A stretch of DNA of 13,173 nucleotides from an uncultured Methylophilaceae bacterium (lineage in GTDB: Bacteria > Pseudomonadota > Gammaproteobacteria > Burkholderiales > Methylophilaceae), in NCBI GenBank assembly GCA_938084195.1, contig CALKDJ010000089.1, forward strand, positions 1 to 13,173. The letters run 5' to 3'. The translations under genes were made by a program, and so were the position numbers. The notes under the pieces are model-generated. The model was not told the origin of the DNA, searched no databases, and saw only the letters and a program-made list of their open reading frames with translations. This document shows, in pieces, positions 1 through 11,710 of this stretch; within the stretch, counting starts at the first letter, position 1, and every line of letters begins with the position of its first letter.

Positions 1-1079
1 ATTGTCCCTCAGTCGAAGATAAAATACATCGTTTTTCTGATAAAGAATCTCATCAAGTGTTTATCGAGCCAGAAGGATTAAATACACACGAGGTGTATCC
101 AAACGGAATCTCAACAAGCTTACCTTTTGATACCCAAATAAAAATGGTCCGATCTATTAAAGGACTTGAAAATGCACATATATTACGACCAGGATATGCT
201 ATTGAATATGACTATTATGATCCTCGGGCTTTAAATGCAAGTTTAGAAACAAAAGCAATACCAGGACTATTTTTTGCGGGTCAAATAAACGGTACTACCG
301 GCTATGAAGAAGCAGCAGCTCAGGGTTTAATTGCTGGAATGAATGCAGCTTTACGCTCACAGAGCAAGGACAGTTGGAGTCCAAGTAGAGAAAATTCATA
401 TATGGGCGTAATGATCGATGATTTAATTACCAAGGGCGTAACTGAGCCCTATCGAATGTTTACAAGTCGTGCTGAATATAGATTATTACTAAGAGAGGAC
501 AACGCTGATTTGCGCTTGACATCAAAAGCAAAAAGTTTTGGTTTAATTTGTGAAAATCATTGGGTAAATTTCAATCAAAAGCAAGATGCAATCCAGCAAG
601 AGGAAAGTAGATTAAAAAAATTGACGGTTTCTCATGAGAATACGAATAAAAAAGACCAAAAAGAATTATTTGGTAAAGAATTAGAGCAGGAATACAAAGC
701 TTTTGACTTATTAAAAAGACCAGAAGTTACTTACAATAAGCTTATGGAGATTCTGAATGATAATGGAGCATGCAATTTATTGGTTAGAGAGCAAGTAGAG
801 ACCTTGGCTAAATATTCTGGGTATATTATTCGGCAAAAAGAGCAGATTGAGCGAAATAAAAAACAAATGCACAAAAAAATACCGAAAAATATTGTATATG
901 ATGATGTACATGGATTAAGTATTGAGGCAAAACAGTTATTAAATGAAAATCAACCGGAAAATTTGTCTCAAGCTTCAAGAATATCGGGCATTACACCATC
1001 AACAATATCCATCATTATGGTTTATCTAAAAAAATATAAGACTGGGATAAATAAAGAAAAGACAAGCAAAGTTGCATAG
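1..1079 (+). CDS. mnmG: tRNA uridine-5-carboxymethylaminomethyl modification enzyme MnmG (GidA), C-terminal part
   Basis: MnmG is an FAD-dependent cytoplasmic enzyme that works with the GTPase MnmE to install the (carboxymethyl)aminomethyl group on the wobble uridine of certain tRNAs. The gene runs off the left edge. The reading frame is open from base 3, starting Cys-Pro-Ser-(Val)-Glu-Asp-Lys, a conserved block in the middle of the family, so the GTG at 57 is internal and not a start. About 358 residues remain of a usual total near 630. Visible family blocks are EPEGL with [12 protein letters not shown], the flavin-associated [16 protein letters not shown] (279-326), [13 protein letters not shown] (447-485), and the C-terminal helical region ending in [16 protein letters not shown], which in the family contacts MnmE and tRNA. 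The stop at 1077-1079 overlaps the proposed TTG start of rsmG. Identity is very secure; only the N-terminal dinucleotide-binding part cannot be assessed. Confidence 0.97.
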   Translation, partial: CPSVEDKIHRFSDKESHQVFIEPEGLNTHEVYPNGISTSLPFDTQIKMVRSIKGLENAHILRPGYAIEYDYYDPRALNASLETKAIPGLFFAGQINGTTGYEEAAAQGLIAGMNAALRSQSKDSWSPSRENSYMGVMIDDLITKGVTEPYRMFTSRAEYRLLLREDNADLRLTSKAKSFGLICENHWVNFNQKQDAIQQEESRLKKLTVSHENTNKKDQKELFGKELEQEYKAFDLLKRPEVTYNKLMEILNDNGACNLLVREQVETLAKYSGYIIRQKEQIERNKKQMHKKIPKNIVYDDVHGLSIEAKQLLNENQPENLSQASRISGITPSTISIIMVYLKKYKTGINKEKTSKVA

Positions 1080-1689
1080 TACAGAAGAAAAATTAAATGT
1101 TGGAATGCAGGAAATTGGTATAAAAAATGATAAAAAATTAATAGATAAGTTATTGATTTATATACTTATTTTAAAAAAATGGAATAAAAAAATTAATTTA
1201 ACGGCTTTTACAAATGATTTTGACATAGTGAAACATCATTTCTTAGATTCGTTAGCTATAACCAAGTTTATTGAGCAAAAAGAAATATTAGATGTCGGCA
1301 GTGGGGCAGGTTTTCCAGGAATTATACTGGCCTTATGTGATGCAACACGACAGATTACTTTAGTGGATAAAGTTGGAAAAAAAGCAGCTTTTATGAGACA
1401 GGTTTGTTTGGAGTTGAATCTTAAGAATGTCTCAGTTATTCATTCCAGGGTAGAGGAAATTAGTTCTCATAAATATGATGCTATCGTAGCGCGGGCTTTT
1501 GGAGACATGTCTTTATTGATGAACCTTACTCAAAACTTAATTAATGATAAAGGTGTGTGGTATGGGATGAAGAGCAAGAAACTAATGGATGAAGATATTA
1601 TTAAAAATAAAAATATATATAAGATATTTGATATTAAGGTACCTTTCCTTGATGCAGAAAGATATTTAATTAAAGTAAGTAACACCTAA
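1072..1689 (+). CDS. rsmG: 16S rRNA (guanine-N7) methyltransferase RsmG (GidB)
   Basis: RsmG uses S-adenosylmethionine to methylate N7 of G527 (E. coli numbering) in the 530 loop of 16S rRNA. The 205-residue product has the family's usual length (about 207). It shows [11 protein letters not shown] (35-45), the SAM-binding glycine loop [10 protein letters not shown] (74-83), the acidic end of the next strand at LVDK (97-100), then SRVEE (125-129) and ARAF (140-143). I chose the TTG at 1072, which overlaps the mnmG stop by 8 bases, because it gives the N-terminal helix length expected from homologues. The first in-frame ATG, at 1105, would remove about 11 residues and has no better Shine-Dalgarno sequence. 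The start is less certain than the identity. Tight overlap with mnmG suggests translational coupling. The next gene begins 8 bases after the stop. Confidence 0.95.
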   Translation: MHSTEEKLNVGMQEIGIKNDKKLIDKLLIYILILKKWNKKINLTAFTNDFDIVKHHFLDSLAITKFIEQKEILDVGSGAGFPGIILALCDATRQITLVDKVGKKAAFMRQVCLELNLKNVSVIHSRVEEISSHKYDAIVARAFGDMSLLMNLTQNLINDKGVWYGMKSKKLMDEDIIKNKNIYKIFDIKVPFLDAERYLIKVSNT

Positions 1690-1697
1690 AGGTATTT

Positions 1698-2468
1698 ATG
1701 AAGATATTTTCTATTTCAAACCAAAAAGGCGGTGTAGGAAAGACAACAACATCTGTGAATTTGGCTGCAAGCTTAGCATTAAATAAACAAAAAGTGCTTC
1801 TTATCGATTTGGATCCACAAGGCAATGCTTCATCGGGCGCGGGAATTAATAAATTGATGTTAGATAATTCTATTTACGAAACCTTAATAGGTCAAGAAAC
1901 CATAAATGATGTAGTGAGAGCCTCAGAAGACGATATGTTTGACATTGCACCAGCGAATCAATCTTTGGCAGGCGCAGAAATTGAGATGGTAAATATTGAT
2001 CATAGAGAATATATATTAAAAAATGCTTTTCAAACCTTAAAAAAAACATACGACTACATATTAATCGATTGCCCTCCGGCACTTAATTTATTGACTGTTA
2101 ATGCTTTAGCTGCATCGGATTCTGTAATAATTCCTATGCAATGCGAATATTACGCTTTAGAAGGACTCTCAGACTTAGTTAATACAATAAAAAAGGTTAA
2201 GAAAAGCCTGAATCCTGATATTGAAATTGAAGGCTTATTAAGAACCTTGTTTGATCGCCGTAATACATTAACAAAACAAGTATCCGATCAATTATCGGCT
2301 CACTTTGGGTCTAAGGTTTATAACACAATTATTCCAAGAAACGTCAGATTAGCTGAGGCACCTAGTTATGGAAAATCAATAATCTCATATGATAAATCAT
2401 CTAAAGGAGCCAAGGCTTATTTGCTTTTGGCGGATGAAATTTTACAAGGACAAAAAAATGAAAAATAA
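1698..2468 (+). CDS. parA: Chromosome-partitioning ATPase ParA (Soj)
   Basis: This is a 256-residue ParA/Soj-type ATPase. It binds nucleoid DNA as an ATP dimer and, with ParB-parS complexes, drives origin segregation. The deviant Walker A motif KGGVGKTT is at 10-17, with the family's signature lysine at position 10 and the P-loop lysine at 15. The Walker A' block LIDLDPQGN (35-43) carries Asp40, and Walker B ILIDCPP (121-127) carries Asp124. RNVRLAEAPSYG (214-225) is the conserved C-terminal block of chromosomal ParAs. The short N-terminus without an extra DNA-binding domain fits the chromosomal (type Ib-like) class rather than P1-type plasmid ParA. The ATG at 1698 has AAAGG a few bases upstream. 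The last 11 bases overlap parB, so the two proteins are probably coupled in translation. Confidence 0.97.
   Translation: MKIFSISNQKGGVGKTTTSVNLAASLALNKQKVLLIDLDPQGNASSGAGINKLMLDNSIYETLIGQETINDVVRASEDDMFDIAPANQSLAGAEIEMVNIDHREYILKNAFQTLKKTYDYILIDCPPALNLLTVNALAASDSVIIPMQCEYYALEGLSDLVNTIKKVKKSLNPDIEIEGLLRTLFDRRNTLTKQVSDQLSAHFGSKVYNTIIPRNVRLAEAPSYGKSIISYDKSSKGAKAYLLLADEILQGQKNEK
2446..2450 (+). promoter_or_regulatory. Ribosome binding site that fixes the parB start
   Basis: AAGGA, inside the end of parA, lies 7 bases before the ATG at 2458. It supports that ATG over longer in-frame alternatives upstream, because the protein starting there matches the conserved ParB N-terminus. Confidence 0.7.
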
Positions 2469-3297
2469 AGGATTGGGCCGAGGTTTAGATGCATTATTAA
2501 ACAATAATAATGAAAGTGATTCTAACGTTGAAGGTTTAACGATGCTTAATATAGAACAGTTATTGCCAGGTGAATATCAACCAAGACAAATAATGAATGA
2601 GGATGGCCTTGATGAATTAGCAGAATCAATAAAAGAACAAGGAGTAATGCAACCCTTGTTAGTGAGAAAGAAGAATAATGAAAAATATGAAATTATTGCC
2701 GGTGAGAGACGTTGGCAAGCATCAAAGAAAGCAGGCATAAAAAATATCCCGGTTTTAATAAAAGATATTCCTGATTCTTCAGCTTTAGCAATGGCGCTTA
2801 TTGAAAATATGCAAAGGGAAGACTTAAATATAATAGAGGAAGCAAAGGGTATTAAAAAACTAATAGATAATTTTGAAATGACGCATGAGTCAGCAGCTAA
2901 GGCTTTAGGTAAATCAAGAGTTGCAGTTTCAAACATACTGAGGTTGTTAAATTTGACCAATCAAGTGCAAGATTTTCTATTAGAAAATAAAATTGAAATG
3001 GGGCATGCAAGAGCATTATTACCTCTTACACCAGCTGAACAATTAATGTTTTCGCAAAAAATTATTTCTCAAAAATTAAGTGTCAGAGAAATAGAAAAAC
3101 TAGTTTCAAATTCAAAAATAAAGAATAACGCAGGTTCTAAACAAAAAGACTATGATATTGAACGTTTAGAAAATGAAATATCTGAAAAATTGGGAACATC
3201 AATAAGTATTAATCATAAGGTCAAAGGATCTGGCTTCCTTAAGATAAAATATTCGAATTTAGATCATTTAAATTCAATTATTCAAAAGATAAAATAA
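2458..3297 (+). CDS. parB: Chromosome-partitioning protein ParB (Spo0J), CTP-dependent DNA clamp
   Basis: ParB binds parS and spreads as a CTP-dependent sliding clamp that ParA acts on. The 279-residue product begins MKNKGLGRGLDALL, the standard N-terminal ParA-stimulating peptide. For that reason the ATG at 2458 is preferred over upstream in-frame starts that would add about 23 residues read out of frame over parA. AAGGA at 2446-2450 lies 7 bases before this ATG. Domains seen are the YQPRQ box (40-44), AGERRWQASKKAG containing the CTP-binding GERRxxA box (82-88), ENMQRED (116-122), a helix-turn-helix at about 144-166 (HESAAKALGKSRVAVSNILRLL), and GHARALL (182-188). A basic linker (about 217-230) leads to the C-terminal dimerisation domain (about 233-279). 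The length is typical. No terminator hairpin is visible after the stop. Confidence 0.97.
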   Translation: MKNKGLGRGLDALLNNNNESDSNVEGLTMLNIEQLLPGEYQPRQIMNEDGLDELAESIKEQGVMQPLLVRKKNNEKYEIIAGERRWQASKKAGIKNIPVLIKDIPDSSALAMALIENMQREDLNIIEEAKGIKKLIDNFEMTHESAAKALGKSRVAVSNILRLLNLTNQVQDFLLENKIEMGHARALLPLTPAEQLMFSQKIISQKLSVREIEKLVSNSKIKNNAGSKQKDYDIERLENEISEKLGTSISINHKVKGSGFLKIKYSNLDHLNSIIQKIK

Positions 3298-3312
3298 AAT
3301 AAGGCTGAAAAC

Positions 3313-3341
3313 TTGACTCAAATTAAAAATAACGCCAAAAT
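3313..3341 (+). promoter_or_regulatory. Candidate sigma70-type promoter for the atp operon
   Basis: TTGACT (3313-3318, five of six matches to the -35 consensus) is followed by a 17-base spacer and CAAAAT (3336-3341, four of six matches to the -10 consensus). Transcription would begin near 3348. The position, directly between parB and atpI, is where an atp operon promoter is expected. The -10 element is poor and the region is AT-rich, so a chance match is possible. Read-through from parAB could also supply transcription. Confidence 0.35.
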
Positions 3342-3379
3342 TGCGAACTTGTTATGGAAATGATCTGGGAATTAATAAG

Positions 3380-4604
<1,225 letters not shown>

Positions 4605-4621
4605 TTTTTTAATTTAACTAA

Positions 4622-4906
<285 letters not shown>

Positions 4907-4926
4907 GATTAATTTAAAGGTATTAG

Positions 4927-4941
4927 ATGGAGCATAAATGA
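4927..4941 (+). other. Four-codon leader ORF overlapping the atpF start
   Basis: ATG 4927 opens a reading frame of four codons (Met-Glu-His-Lys) that stops at TGA 4939-4941, overlapping the atpF ATG as ATGA. AAAGG (4916-4920) sits 6 bases before it, while atpF has its own GGAG (4929-4932) inside the mini-ORF. Whether it is translated is unknown; the arrangement could arise by chance. Confidence 0.2.
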
Positions 4942-5408
4942 ATATTAATTTTACATTAATCGCACAAGCTATAACATTTGCTATTTTTATCTGGTTTACT
5001 GTTAAATTTGTCTGGCCTCCTTTGTTAAATGCGATTGAAAAAAGGCAGAAAGAAATAGCTGACGGTTTAGCAGCAGCTAATGAAGGAAAAATGTCGCTTG
5101 AGGTTGCTTCTAAAAAAAATGCTGAGGCATTGGAACAAACTAAACAGAAAAGTTCTGAAATCCTTGGGCAAGCAGAAAAAAGAGCATCACAGATTATTGA
5201 TGATGCTAAGGTCGCTGCAAATACTGAAGCAGAGCGAATTAAATCTTCGGCACAATCGGAAATTGAACAGGAAATTAATCGAGCTAAAGAGGATTTACGA
5301 GGGCAAATTTCAAACTTGGCAATTGCCGGGGCAGAAAAGATTTTAGAAAAAGAGATTGATCAAAAAGCCCATGCAGACATGTTGACCAAATTGGCTAAGG
5401 ATTTATAA
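4938..5408 (+). CDS. atpF: F1Fo ATP synthase Fo subunit b (peripheral stalk)
   Basis: Subunit b dimerises as the peripheral stalk that holds F1 against rotation. The 156-residue length equals that of E. coli b. It has one N-terminal membrane helix (about 5-25), then [15 protein letters not shown] (33-47) including the conserved Arg36. A long charged alanine-rich coiled coil follows to about residue 120, and the C-terminal delta/alpha-contacting part includes [15 protein letters not shown] (about 127-141). ATG 4938 is preceded by GGAG (4929-4932) with 5 bases between. Only three bases separate its stop from the atpH ATG, so coupling is likely. Confidence 0.96.
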   Translation: MNINFTLIAQAITFAIFIWFTVKFVWPPLLNAIEKRQKEIADGLAAANEGKMSLEVASKKNAEALEQTKQKSSEILGQAEKRASQIIDDAKVAANTEAERIKSSAQSEIEQEINRAKEDLRGQISNLAIAGAEKILEKEIDQKAHADMLTKLAKDL

Positions 5409-5411
5409 GTC

Positions 5412-5945
5412 ATGGCTGAAATATCAACAATTGCCCGACCTTATGCTGTTGCATTATTTAAACTAGCTAAGGAAGAAAAGAAATTGAGTTCGTGGTCAGA
5501 CTTTCTTGCGTTGTTAAATGGTCTTGTGAAAGATAAAGAACTTAATGCTTTTCTTGGAGATACAAAAGTTCTAGATATAGATAGAGAGAAAACACTCTTA
5601 AAGTGTGTTGGAGATATTGATGAAAAGGGTAAAAATTTAATTAAGCTATTAATTGAAAATAAAAGATTAATGGTAATTCCTTACATTTTTGACATTTATG
5701 AGGAGCTCAAGGCTTCTGAAGAGGGTTCTATTGAAGCACAAATAATAGTCGCCGAGAAACCAGATTCGAAAGTGGTAGATAGTCTTATCAAAGGACTAGA
5801 AAAAAAATTCGATAAAAAAATTGATAGTAAATTAGTAGTCGACAAAAGCATAATTGGTGGCACAAGAATTGTTGTGGGTGATACGGTAATTGATGCTTCA
5901 GTTAGAGGACAATTAGATAATTTAGCTTATAGCTTAAAGTCATAA
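5412..5945 (+). CDS. atpH: F1Fo ATP synthase F1 subunit delta
   Basis: Delta caps the F1 head and ties it to the b dimer. The 177-residue length equals that of E. coli delta. The N-terminal helical domain begins with IARPYAVALFKLAKE (7-21), a well-conserved alpha-binding helix. The C-terminal domain carries GGTRIVVGDTVIDASVRGQL (149-168), the family signature. The ATG at 5412 lies three bases after the atpF stop, with AAGGA at 5398-5402 as a rather distant Shine-Dalgarno within atpF. Two runs of A (8 at 5800-5807 and 7 at 5814-5820) occur close together in the coding sequence, giving Glu-Lys-Lys-Phe and Asp-Lys-Lys-Ile; the frame continues normally through them. Confidence 0.96.
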   Translation: MAEISTIARPYAVALFKLAKEEKKLSSWSDFLALLNGLVKDKELNAFLGDTKVLDIDREKTLLKCVGDIDEKGKNLIKLLIENKRLMVIPYIFDIYEELKASEEGSIEAQIIVAEKPDSKVVDSLIKGLEKKFDKKIDSKLVVDKSIIGGTRIVVGDTVIDASVRGQLDNLAYSLKS

Positions 5946-5967
5946 GCTCTAAATTTGGGAGATTTGA

Positions 5968-7509
5968 ATGCAGTTATCAACATCAGAAATAAGTGAATTA
6001 ATACAAAGCAGAATAAAGAATTTCTCTGCAAGCTCAGAAGCTAAAACGCAAGGTACAGTGGTTTCAGTCACTGACGGAATTGTTCGTATCCATGGGCTTT
6101 CAAATGTTATGTCAGGTGAGATGATTGAATTCCCTGGAAACACCTACGGCTTGGCATTAAACCTGGAAAGAGACTCAGTTGGAGCTGTTGTGCTTGGTGA
6201 TTACGAGCATATAACCGAGGGAGATATTTGCAAATGTACAGGAAAAATCTTAGAAGTTCCTGTTGGACTTGAGCTTATTGGACGAGTTGTCGATGCACTT
6301 GGAAATCCAATTGATGGTAAGGGGCCAATTAAATCTAAGGAAACAGATAAAATTGAAAAAGTTGCCCCTGGTGTTATTGACAGACAATCAGTTTCAGAGC
6401 CAGTACAAACTGGTTTAAAGGCAGTCGATTCCATGGTGCCAATTGGTCGTGGTCAACGAGAATTAATTATTGGTGATAGGCAAACAGGGAAAACAGCAGT
6501 AGCAGTAGACGCGATAATTAATCAAAAAGGCCAAAACATGAAATGTATATATGTTGCTATTGGTCAAAAAGCATCAACAATTATGAACGTCGTTCGTAAG
6601 TTAGAGGAAAATGGAGCTATGGAATATACAACAGTAGTTTCTGCCTCAGCATCAGATTCTGCTGCCCTTCAGTTTTTAGCGCCATATTCAGGATGTACGA
6701 TGGGAGAATATTTCCGAGATAGAGGTGAAGATGCATTAATTATTTATGATGATCTGACAAAACAAGCAGTAGCTTACCGACAAATATCATTATTACTTAG
6801 GAGACCTCCTGGTAGAGAAGCGTATCCAGGAGATGTATTTTACATTCATTCAAGGTTACTTGAGCGTGCTGCAAGAGTTAATGCCGATTATGTAGAAAAG
6901 TTTACAGGCGGTAAAATAAAAGGTAAAACAGGATCACTGACAGCTCTTCCAGTTATTGAGACTGCAGCAGGAGACGTTTCAGCTTTTGTCCCTACTAATG
7001 TTATTTCAATAACGGATGGTCAAATATTCCTTGAAACAGACCTATTTAATGCGGGTATTCGACCAGCGATGAATGCAGGTATCTCAGTTTCTAGGGTTGG
7101 TGGGGCCGCACAAACTAAAGTCATTAAAAAACTTGGCGGAGGTGTTCGGTTAGCACTTGCTCAATATCGTGAATTAGCAGCATTCGCTCAGTTTGCTTCT
7201 GATTTAGATGAAGCAACCCGTAAACAGCTTGATCAAGGAGTTATGTTTACTGAACTTATGAAGCAAGCACAGTATTCGCCATTATCAGTTCCTCAAATGG
7301 CAGTTAGCCTATACGCCGCTAATAATAATTACCTAGATGATGTTCCAACAGATAAAGTATTAGCATTTGAAAAAGACCTCCATGGTTTTATGGCATCAAA
7401 ATATAAAAAACTCGTGGATGACATTGAAAAAACTAAAGATTTGTCTGATGAAAACGCAAAAGAATTAGCAAAAGCTATTGAAGATTTTAAAACTTCTAGC
7501 TCATATTAA
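5968..7509 (+). CDS. atpA: F1Fo ATP synthase F1 subunit alpha
   Basis: Alpha alternates with beta in the F1 hexamer, binds non-catalytic nucleotide and contributes the arginine finger to the catalytic sites. The 513-residue length equals that of E. coli alpha. Walker A GDRQTGKT is at 169-176, Walker B ALIIYDDL at 256-263, the [15 protein letters not shown] block at 278-292, and the [11 protein letters not shown] signature at 372-382 with arginine finger Arg376. The N-terminal beta-barrel (about 25-95) and C-terminal helical domain (about 385-513) are in place. GGGAG at 5957-5961 precedes the ATG. Asn369-Ala370 stands where E. coli has Asn-Pro, a common variant. Fourteen bases separate it from atpG. 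Confidence 0.98.
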   Translation: MQLSTSEISELIQSRIKNFSASSEAKTQGTVVSVTDGIVRIHGLSNVMSGEMIEFPGNTYGLALNLERDSVGAVVLGDYEHITEGDICKCTGKILEVPVGLELIGRVVDALGNPIDGKGPIKSKETDKIEKVAPGVIDRQSVSEPVQTGLKAVDSMVPIGRGQRELIIGDRQTGKTAVAVDAIINQKGQNMKCIYVAIGQKASTIMNVVRKLEENGAMEYTTVVSASASDSAALQFLAPYSGCTMGEYFRDRGEDALIIYDDLTKQAVAYRQISLLLRRPPGREAYPGDVFYIHSRLLERAARVNADYVEKFTGGKIKGKTGSLTALPVIETAAGDVSAFVPTNVISITDGQIFLETDLFNAGIRPAMNAGISVSRVGGAAQTKVIKKLGGGVRLALAQYRELAAFAQFASDLDEATRKQLDQGVMFTELMKQAQYSPLSVPQMAVSLYAANNNYLDDVPTDKVLAFEKDLHGFMASKYKKLVDDIEKTKDLSDENAKELAKAIEDFKTSSSY

Positions 7510-7522
7510 ACAAGGAATTTAA

Positions 7523-8389
7523 ATGGCTGTTGGTAAAGAGATAAGAACGCAAATCAAAAGTGTAGAAAATACGCGAAAGATTACAAAAGCTATGGAGATG
7601 GTTGCTGCATCAAAAATGAGGAAAGCTCAAGATCGCATGACAGCTGCCAGACCTTACGCTGATAAAATAAGAAATGTAGTTGCTAACTTGTCCTATGCAC
7701 AATCGGAATATAACCATCCATTTTTAATTCAAAGAGAACAAGTAAAGAATGTTGGATTGATTGTTGTAACTTCAGATAAAGGGTTATGTGGAGGATTAAA
7801 CACAAATGTTTTAAGAACCTCAATTAATCAGATGAAATTATGGGAAAAAGAAAATAAAAAAATTCAAATAAGCGCTATAGGTAATAAAGCACTTGGATTT
7901 ATGACTCGTATTGGAGCTGATATTAAATCTAACCTTACAGGGTTGGGCGATAATCCTGAACTTGAAAGCCTAATAGGCTCAATAAAAGTAATGTTGGATG
8001 CTTATATCAGCGGTGAAATTGATCAGCTCTTTATTTGCTATACGAATTTTATAAATACCATGAAACAAGAACCAAAAATGGAACAAGTGCTTCCATTGTC
8101 AGGTGAAAAGGTTGGGAGTCCAGATAGCTCATGGGACTATATTTATGAGCCTGAAGCTAAGGAAGTGATTGACCAGCTATTGACTAGATATATTGAGTCA
8201 ATTATTTATCACGCAATTGCTGAAAACATGGCCTCAGAGCAATCATCGCGAATGGTAGCAATGAAAGCAGCTTCTGATAATGCGGGTGCAGTTATTGATG
8301 AGCTTACCCTGGTATATAACAAAGCAAGACAAGCAGCAATTACTAAAGAGATATCAGAAATAGTTGGCGGTGCTGCTGCTGTGTCTTAA
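7523..8389 (+). CDS. atpG: F1Fo ATP synthase F1 subunit gamma (central shaft)
   Basis: Gamma is the rotating shaft connecting the c-ring with the catalytic head. The 288-residue length is close to E. coli (287). The N-terminal coiled-coil helix carries [33 protein letters not shown] (4-36). The central Rossmann-like domain has [13 protein letters not shown] (81-93), where the conserved GLCGGLN contacts beta. The C-terminal helix includes [18 protein letters not shown] (237-254) and ends [18 protein letters not shown] (269-286), the family signature. AAGGAA at 7512-7517 precedes the ATG. No cysteine-containing regulatory insert of the chloroplast type is present. Confidence 0.97.
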   Translation: MAVGKEIRTQIKSVENTRKITKAMEMVAASKMRKAQDRMTAARPYADKIRNVVANLSYAQSEYNHPFLIQREQVKNVGLIVVTSDKGLCGGLNTNVLRTSINQMKLWEKENKKIQISAIGNKALGFMTRIGADIKSNLTGLGDNPELESLIGSIKVMLDAYISGEIDQLFICYTNFINTMKQEPKMEQVLPLSGEKVGSPDSSWDYIYEPEAKEVIDQLLTRYIESIIYHAIAENMASEQSSRMVAMKAASDNAGAVIDELTLVYNKARQAAITKEISEIVGGAAAVS

Positions 8390-8417
8390 TAATTTTAATC
8401 ATGATAACTACGAATAA

Positions 8418-9860
<1,443 letters not shown>

Positions 9861-9862
9861 TT

Positions 9863-10285
9863 ATGGCAAATACTGTTCAAATTGACATTGTAAGTGCAGA
9901 AGAATCAATATTTTCTGGTATGGCAGAATTTGTTGCTGCGCCTTCTATCATGGGAGAGGTTGGTATTTATCCACATCATGCGCCAATGATAACTGCTTTA
10001 AAGTCTGGCTCGGTTCGTATTAAATTAGCAGAAAAAAATGAAGACCAGCTAATTTTTATCTCTGGTGGAATTCTTGAAGTCCAACCTGGACATATTACGG
10101 TATTATCTGATACTGCTATTAGAGGAAATGATTTAGATGAAGCAAAGGCTTTAGAAGCTAAAAAAGCTGCTGAAGAGGCTATGAAAAATAAAGATGCCAA
10201 AGTTGATTTTGCCAAGGCACAAGCTGAATTAGCAGAAGCGATGGCTCAGCTTCAAGCAATAGAAAAACTTAGAAAGAAAAAGTAA
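9863..10285 (+). CDS. atpC: F1Fo ATP synthase F1 subunit epsilon
   Basis: Epsilon binds gamma and the c-ring and can inhibit ATP hydrolysis through its C-terminal helices. The 140-residue product matches the family's length (E. coli 139). The N-terminal beta-sandwich (about 1-85) includes [16 protein letters not shown] (9-24), [16 protein letters not shown] (31-46) and [19 protein letters not shown] (65-83). The C-terminal alanine/lysine-rich helical hairpin (about 90-138) is complete, so the inhibitory form is structurally possible. The ATG lies two bases after the atpD stop and has no recognisable Shine-Dalgarno sequence, so translation probably depends on ribosomes finishing atpD. Confidence 0.97.
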   Translation: MANTVQIDIVSAEESIFSGMAEFVAAPSIMGEVGIYPHHAPMITALKSGSVRIKLAEKNEDQLIFISGGILEVQPGHITVLSDTAIRGNDLDEAKALEAKKAAEEAMKNKDAKVDFAKAQAELAEAMAQLQAIEKLRKKK

Positions 10286-10289
10286 AAAT

Positions 10290-10341
10290 TTTAAGTATTT
10301 GCAAAAGCGGCATTTAGTCGCTTTTTTTGTTTATACTTAAA
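10290..10341 (+). terminator. Nested hairpin with T-tract between atpC and glmU; likely (partial) terminator
   Basis: An inner stem pairs AAAAGCGG (10303-10310) with TCGCTTTT (10318-10325), including one G-U pair and a 7-base loop, and merges into seven T (10322-10328), the layout of an intrinsic terminator. An outer perfect 9-base inverted repeat, TTTAAGTAT (10290-10298) and ATACTTAAA (10333-10341), encloses it. The GC core is only three to four pairs, so termination may be incomplete and leave read-through into glmU. It ends a few bases before the glmU Shine-Dalgarno. Confidence 0.6.
10332..10337 (+). promoter_or_regulatory. Possible -10 element for glmU
   Basis: TATACT matches five of six bases of the -10 consensus and would start a transcript near 10344, just ahead of the glmU Shine-Dalgarno (AAGGA 10346-10350). 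No convincing -35 element lies at 16-18 bases upstream, and the sequence is also part of the outer hairpin arm, so support is weak. Confidence 0.2.
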
Positions 10342-10356
10342 CAAAAAGGAAACTAA

Positions 10357-11709
10357 ATGACATTAAGTATTGTTATTTTAGCAGCTGGCAAAGGTACGCG
10401 AATGAATTCACAATTGCCTAAAGTTCTGCAGCCCTTAGCCGGAAAACCTATTTTGCAATATGTCTTAGATACAACCCATTCGCTTCAACCAAATAATATT
10501 TCTATTGTTGCAGGACATAAATCAGAAATGCTTAGAGAATTAATAAAGGATAAAAATATTTCTTGGCGAATTCAAGATACACAATTAGGTACAGGACATG
10601 CAGTAATACAGGCTATTCCTGATCTTAATAGTGATAGAACACTTATTTTATACGGAGATGTTCCTTTGATAAAAAAAGCAGATTTACAATCTTTAATAAA
10701 AAAAAGTGATACGGGTTTAGCTGTTATGACACACATAAAAAATGATGCAAACGGCTATGGAAGAATATTAAGGGAAGATAATAAGATTCAAGGAATAATT
10801 GAAGATAAGGACTGTAATAAAGAACAAAAAAAAATAAAAGAGATTAATACGGGAATATTAGCTGCAGATACCAAATATTTAAAACAATGGCTAGGTCAGT
10901 TAACAAATGAAAATGCACAAAAAGAATATTATTTAACTGATATAGTTAAATTTGCAGTGGAGGATAATATAACAGTATCATCTCATGAAGTAGAAGAAGA
11001 AGTATCAATTTCAGGGGTAAACTCTAAAAGTGAATTAGCATATATTGAGAGAGGTCTTCAGTTGAATAAAGCAGAAGAATTAATGGAGAAAGGGGTTACT
11101 GTATTAGACCCAAATCGTATTGATATAAGAGGCCAGCTAACATGTGGCCAGGATGTCACTATAGATGTTGGTTGTATTTTTGAAGGTAACGTTAATTTAG
11201 GAAATAATGTTCACATTAAACCTTATTCATTTATAAAAAATTCTGATATAGATGAAAACTCCACTATTGAAGCATTTTCGCATATAGATTCAAGTAAGGT
11301 TGGATCTTTTTGTCGTGTTGGACCCTATGCTCGTTTGAGGCCAGGGACCGTTTTAGAGAGTGAAGTACATATCGGTAATTATGTGGAAATTAAAAACTCA
11401 TTGGTCGATCAAGGCACGAAAATTAATCATCTAAGTTATATTGGGGACAGTGAAATAGGAAAAAATGTAAATATTGGTGCTGGCACTATAACTTGTAACT
11501 ATGATGGAGTAGATAAACATAAAACAATCATTGAAGATGATGTATTTGTTGGATCAAATACTCAAATTGTTGCCCCTTTAAAAGTTGGAAAAGGAGCTAC
11601 AATTGGAGCTGGTTCTACGATCACAAAAGATGTCCCAAAAAATGATTTGACTTTATCACGCGCTCAACAGAAAACAATTTCTGGGTGGGCAAAGCCTGTG
11701 AAAAAATAA
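10357..11709 (+). CDS. glmU: Bifunctional UDP-GlcNAc pyrophosphorylase / glucosamine-1-phosphate N-acetyltransferase GlmU
   Basis: GlmU acetylates glucosamine-1-phosphate with acetyl-CoA and then joins it to UTP, giving UDP-N-acetylglucosamine for the cell envelope. The product is 450 residues (E. coli 456). The N-terminal uridyltransferase domain has LAAGKGTRM (8-16), [11 protein letters not shown] (21-31), GTGHAV (78-83), YGDVP (99-103) with metal-binding Asp101, GYGRI (133-137) and EINTGI (162-167). A linker helix (about 222-245) leads to a left-handed beta-helix of hexapeptide repeats. That domain contains RLRPG (326-330), [14 protein letters not shown] (355-368) with the proposed catalytic base His358, and NYDG (381-384). 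AAGGA (10346-10350) lies 6 bases before the ATG. A run of nine A (10826-10834) lies within the gene. It sits just after the atp operon hairpin and one base before glmS. Confidence 0.97.
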   Translation: MTLSIVILAAGKGTRMNSQLPKVLQPLAGKPILQYVLDTTHSLQPNNISIVAGHKSEMLRELIKDKNISWRIQDTQLGTGHAVIQAIPDLNSDRTLILYGDVPLIKKADLQSLIKKSDTGLAVMTHIKNDANGYGRILREDNKIQGIIEDKDCNKEQKKIKEINTGILAADTKYLKQWLGQLTNENAQKEYYLTDIVKFAVEDNITVSSHEVEEEVSISGVNSKSELAYIERGLQLNKAEELMEKGVTVLDPNRIDIRGQLTCGQDVTIDVGCIFEGNVNLGNNVHIKPYSFIKNSDIDENSTIEAFSHIDSSKVGSFCRVGPYARLRPGTVLESEVHIGNYVEIKNSLVDQGTKINHLSYIGDSEIGKNVNIGAGTITCNYDGVDKHKTIIEDDVFVGSNTQIVAPLKVGKGATIGAGSTITKDVPKNDLTLSRAQQKTISGWAKPVKK

Positions 11710-11710
11710 A

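Noticed and set aside
2446..2468. A run of seven A at the parA-parB overlap that could in principle allow a +1 shift and a ParA-ParB fusion
   Set aside because: parB has a good start and Shine-Dalgarno of its own with the conserved N-terminus beginning at that ATG. There is no stimulatory structure, and such fusions are not a known feature of chromosomal parAB.
2577..2960. A 127-codon open frame on the minus strand within parB
   Set aside because: It lies wholly opposite conserved parB codons, has no ribosome binding site or family resemblance that I can see, and is a typical shadow in AT-rich sequence. The same applies to the other minus-strand frames opposite parA, atpI, atpA, atpC and glmS.
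5080..5346. An 88-codon Lys/Arg/Leu-rich open frame within atpF
   Set aside because: It is a shifted reading of the repetitive coiled-coil codons of atpF, and its composition reflects the AAG/AAA/TTG-rich shifted frame.
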